A DNA stretch of 64,000 bases from Mycobacterium sp. ACS1612. Its GTDB lineage: Bacteria > Actinomycetota > Actinomycetes > Mycobacteriales > Mycobacteriaceae. A program made the position numbers and the translations under genes. The stretch is from the NCBI RefSeq assembly GCF_001667505.1, contig NZ_LZHZ01000056.1:31868-95867 (forward strand). The letters run 5' to 3'. This document shows positions 61,334 through 64,000 of this stretch, piece after piece. The first letter of the stretch is position 1; each line of letters begins with the position of its first letter. The notes under the pieces are model-generated. The model searched no databases. It worked only from the letters and a program-made list of their open reading frames with translations, and was not told where the DNA came from.

Positions 61334-63765
61334 TTGCGGTGACCGTCGGGATCGTCGTCGTGTCCCACAGTCGTGCGCTGGCAAGGGCCGCGGTGGCGTT
61401 GGCTCAGGAAATGCTGCACGGCAAGCAGATTCGCATCGCTGTTGCCGCAGGCCTCGATGACACCACCTTCGGAACGGACGCAGCGCAGATCGTTGACGCG
61501 ATCAACGCCGCGGACCAGGGGGCGGGCGTGGTGGTGTTGATGGACCTCGGCAGCGCGGTGCTGTCGGCCGAGTTGGCGCTCGAACTTCTGGACGACGAGA
61601 TCCGCGACCGCGTGGTGCTCTGTCCGGCACCGCTGGTGGAGGGCCTGGTGGTCGCCGCGGTGGCGGCGGCCAACGGCGCGGACAGCAGCGAGGTGGCCGC
61701 GGAGGCCGCGGGTGCGCTGGCGGGAAAGATCGGCCACCTCGGGTCCGCGCCGACCGCCGCCCCCGACAACCACCTCGACGCCGACGAACTCGTCGGCGCC
61801 TTCGTCGTCAACAATCCGCACGGATTGCACGCCCGTCCCGCCGCCCGACTGGTGCAAGAGGTGCGCCGTCGCGACGCGCACGCGCGGATCCGCAATCGCC
61901 GGACCGATTCCGAATGGGTTGACGCGGGCAGCCTTTCGAAGATCGCCACCCTTGGTGTGCGGTCCGGCGACGAAGTCGAAGTACGCGTTTCCGGCAGCCA
62001 GGCAGCCGAATCCCTCGACCACATCCTGGCGTTGGCTGCCCGCGACTTCGACGAGGCGCCCAGTGCGACGGCGCCCATCCCCCAGCCGGCGACGCGTTCG
62101 GCGCCTGTCGGTGCCGGCGCCGGGTTGGGCATCGGACCTGCGCACCCAGCCAGGTCCGGAACCGTCGACATTCCCGACACGCCCGCCGACGAACCCGCGG
62201 TCGAGTGGCGCCGGGTCAGCAAGGCGATCGCATCAGTTCGGCGCACGATCAGCCAACTACGCACCCGTACCGCGCGTGACGTCGGCGAGGCTGAGGCGGC
62301 CATCTTCGACGCCCACCAGCTGCTGCTCGACGACACCGCATTGCTCGACAGCGCGCGTAGGCGAATCGATGAAGGGGCGTCCGCGCCCTCGGCATGGTCG
62401 GCCGCCGTCCAGCAACTGGCCGCCGAGTTCACCGCACTGCCTGATCCGTACTTGCAGGCCAGGGCCGACGACGTTCGCGCGGTCGGCGAGCAGGTGCTGC
62501 GGGCGATGATCGGCGCTGCGGAGAACTCGCCGGGACCGACAGGCGTGGTGGTCGCGGCGGACCTGACACCGGCCGAGGCCGCCGACCTCGACCCCTCCCG
62601 CGTGGCCGCGGTACTGCTTGCGTTCGGCAGCCCGCATGCCCACAACGTGATCCTGTTGCGGGCCAAAGGCATTCCCGTGATCGTCGGCGCGGGTCCGTCG
62701 GTTTTGTCGATCCCCGACGGCACAGTTGTCGCGGTCGACGGCGGTCGTGGCGAGTTCATCGTCGACCCGGCACCGGACGTCCGGCGGGAGTTTCAGGAAA
62801 AGGCGACCGTACTCGCGCAGCGCCAGAAACAGGCGCAAGCCCGTGCCACCGAACCCGCGATCACTCGGAATGGCGTCACGGTTGCGGTCGGCGCCAACGT
62901 GGGTTCGGTGGACGACGCCCGCGCCGCCGCCGCGCACGGCGCTGATCTCGCCGGCCTTGTCCGCACCGAGTTCCTGTTCCTTGGCAGGCAGGACGCGCCG
63001 GATGTCGAGGAGCAGGTGGCCGTTTATCGCAAGATCGCCGAATCCCTGGATGGACGACGAATCACGTTGCGCACGTTGGATGTCGGTGGTGACAAGCCGT
63101 TGGAATTCCTGCCTGCGCCCGCCGAGATGAATCCGTATCTCGGAGTGCGCGGCATCCGGCTCTCGCTTGCGCATCCGGACTTGCTAACCGATCAACTGTT
63201 GGCGATGGTGCTCGTCGCACGGCAGACACCCGTCAGCATCATGTTCCCGATGATCGCTACACTCGACGAATTGTTTTCAGTCCGTGAACTTTTGGACACG
63301 GCGATCCGTCACGCGGGCGGTCAACATCCCACCGGGTTGCAGGTCGGGATGATGGTCGAGGTGCCGGCGGCCGCGCTCAAGGCGGCTGCGTTCGCCTCCC
63401 ACGTCGACTTCTTCTCCATCGGCACCAATGACCTGACGCAGTACACTATGGCCGCCGACCGCAACAACGATGCGGTGGCGTCGATCGGCGACACCTTCGA
63501 TCCCGCCCTGCTGCACCTCATCAAAGCGACGTGCCAAGGAGCAGCAGGCGTCGCGTCCGTATCGGTCTGCGGCGAGTTCGCGGCCGATGAGCGAGCCGTC
63601 GCACCCCTGCTCGGATTGGGCGTCGACTCGCTGAGCGTCACTCCCCCGGCGATACCCGGCACGAAAGAGGCCGTCCGCAACGCGAACACCGTCAGTTCAC
63701 AGGGCGTGGCGGACAGGCTGCTGGCGGCCGACAGCGCCGCGGCGGTCAGGGATCAGCTGAGCTGA
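61330..63765 (+). CDS. dhaM: DhaM-HPr-enzyme I fusion phosphotransferase
   Basis: 811 residues, GTG start. Domain 1 (about 1-135): EIIA-man-like DhaM with His13 (VVVSHSRAL). Domain 2 (about 155-240): HPr with His167 (NPHGLHARPA). Domain 3 (about 260-805): full-length PTS enzyme I with swivelling His436 (GSPHAHN), the PEP-binding barrel (VRTEFLFLG, LRTLDVGGDKP, GTNDLTQYTMAADR) and catalytic Cys747 (VCGEFAAD). E. coli DhaM ends in a short EI fragment of 472 residues in all; this chain carries the whole path PEP-EI-HPr-DhaM to DhaL and needs no separate PTS. Confidence 0.94.
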   Translation: MIAVTVGIVVVSHSRALARAAVALAQEMLHGKQIRIAVAAGLDDTTFGTDAAQIVDAINAADQGAGVVVLMDLGSAVLSAELALELLDDEIRDRVVLCPAPLVEGLVVAAVAAANGADSSEVAAEAAGALAGKIGHLGSAPTAAPDNHLDADELVGAFVVNNPHGLHARPAARLVQEVRRRDAHARIRNRRTDSEWVDAGSLSKIATLGVRSGDEVEVRVSGSQAAESLDHILALAARDFDEAPSATAPIPQPATRSAPVGAGAGLGIGPAHPARSGTVDIPDTPADEPAVEWRRVSKAIASVRRTISQLRTRTARDVGEAEAAIFDAHQLLLDDTALLDSARRRIDEGASAPSAWSAAVQQLAAEFTALPDPYLQARADDVRAVGEQVLRAMIGAAENSPGPTGVVVAADLTPAEAADLDPSRVAAVLLAFGSPHAHNVILLRAKGIPVIVGAGPSVLSIPDGTVVAVDGGRGEFIVDPAPDVRREFQEKATVLAQRQKQAQARATEPAITRNGVTVAVGANVGSVDDARAAAAHGADLAGLVRTEFLFLGRQDAPDVEEQVAVYRKIAESLDGRRITLRTLDVGGDKPLEFLPAPAEMNPYLGVRGIRLSLAHPDLLTDQLLAMVLVARQTPVSIMFPMIATLDELFSVRELLDTAIRHAGGQHPTGLQVGMMVEVPAAALKAAAFASHVDFFSIGTNDLTQYTMAADRNNDAVASIGDTFDPALLHLIKATCQGAAGVASVSVCGEFAADERAVAPLLGLGVDSLSVTPPAIPGTKEAVRNANTVSSQGVADRLLAADSAAAVRDQLS

Positions 63766-63770
63766 AACGG

Positions 63771-63890
63771 CTAGGGCAGTTTCACGAAATCGCCGTTCCA
63801 CCACACGCCCCATGCGTTGAGGTCGGTGTTCCACACGACCGGCAGCCACGGCGCCCAGAGCGGTGGGGGCGGGGCGGGCGGAGCCCCCTG
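63771..63890 (-). pseudogene. C-terminal remnant of a Trp-rich secreted protein
   Basis: 39 codons ending in TAG at 63771, reading WAPWLPVVWNTDLNAWGVWW then NGDFVKLP, preceded by a proline run (APPAPPPPP). This is the typical C-terminus of small exported mycobacterial proteins. Going upstream the frame meets TGA at 63891 without a start codon, exactly where an insertion-sequence end seems to begin. The gene appears to have lost its 5' part by that insertion. Confidence 0.55.
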
Positions 63891-63930
63891 TCAGGATCCC
63901 GCCAAATGCTGTGGGCTACCCGCGGCGGTT

Positions 63931-64000
63931 TCACGCGGTGATTGCAACAGTGGGTGGTTTGGGTGGTTCTGAGAGTAGTTCGTCGAGGACTTCGGCGGGT
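63931..64000 (-). mobile_element. insertion sequence end with transposase C-terminus (IS30-like?), partial
   Basis: The minus strand enters the window in a frame reading PAEVLDELLSEPPKPPTVAI then TA and a stop at 63931. TPAEVLDELL-type endings after RPRKTLGW are usual for IS30-family transposases; the RPRKTLGW part would lie outside the window. The 40 bp between this stop and 63890 should contain the terminal inverted repeat. Family call is from a short tail only. Confidence 0.5.

Overview
The window is a high-GC actinobacterial chromosome segment. It almost certainly comes from a mycobacterium, most likely a rapid-growing, metabolically versatile Mycolicibacterium-type species. The signs are MmpL/MmpS lipid exporters, a PapA acyltransferase, PknF/PknE-like receptor kinases, an igr-like steroid side-chain operon, an MbtK-like acyltransferase, the pgm-crcB-crcB-DUF190 block, many GTG starts and many 4-bp stop/start overlaps. 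No plasmid or phage module is visible. The only mobile element is the tail of a transposase at the extreme right edge.

Left part (1-5488): one operon of two acyl-CoA dehydrogenases, two MaoC-fold proteins, a DUF35 zinc-ribbon protein and an Ltp2-type aldolase, closed by a TetR gene. It matches the M. tuberculosis igr operon, which removes the last three side-chain carbons of cholesterol, but ChsH2 is split into two genes here. A secreted GH-A clan glycosidase with LGFP-like repeats follows on the other strand.

7.4-19.7 kb: a lipid acylation/export and sensing region holding two condensation-fold acyltransferases (one PapA), an MmpL, two alpha/beta hydrolases, an MFS gene with a large internal deletion, and a CitA/DcuS-type two-component system. 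Five promoters here share one rigid bipartite element followed by a -10 hexamer, always within 86-87 bp. This looks like an undescribed regulon, and the neighbouring response regulator is the first candidate to control it.

19.7-29.3 kb: three receptor Ser/Thr kinases (two are tandem duplicates) and an MmpS-MmpL-small membrane protein operon behind an AT-rich palindrome. 29.3-35.2 kb: mostly housekeeping or unknown genes (crotonase, RNase HI, SDR, a secreted proline-rich protein, a coiled-coil/membrane pair, DinB and DUF1232 proteins).

35.2-45.3 kb: a complete PQQ operon read leftwards: a cupredoxin-fold protein without copper ligands, a signal-less PQQ alcohol dehydrogenase with an Asp-Tyr-Asp lanthanide signature, pqqA (36 codons), pqqB, C, D, E, an MntP-like transporter and a Cys-rich mini-protein. 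KatG and a GAF-PAS-like-LytTR regulator lie just upstream.

45.8-58 kb: M19 dipeptidase, an MFS-TetR pair behind a perfect 30-bp palindrome, tRNA-Ala(GGC), an MFS pump, phosphoglucomutase, fluoride channels, an MbtK-like acyltransferase, CYTH-CHAD and small enzymes. 58-63.8 kb: a glycerol/dihydroxyacetone operon (IclR, aquaglyceroporin, DhaK, DhaL and a DhaM-HPr-EI fusion). At the right end, the C-terminal remnant of a Trp-rich secreted protein is cut by an insertion sequence.
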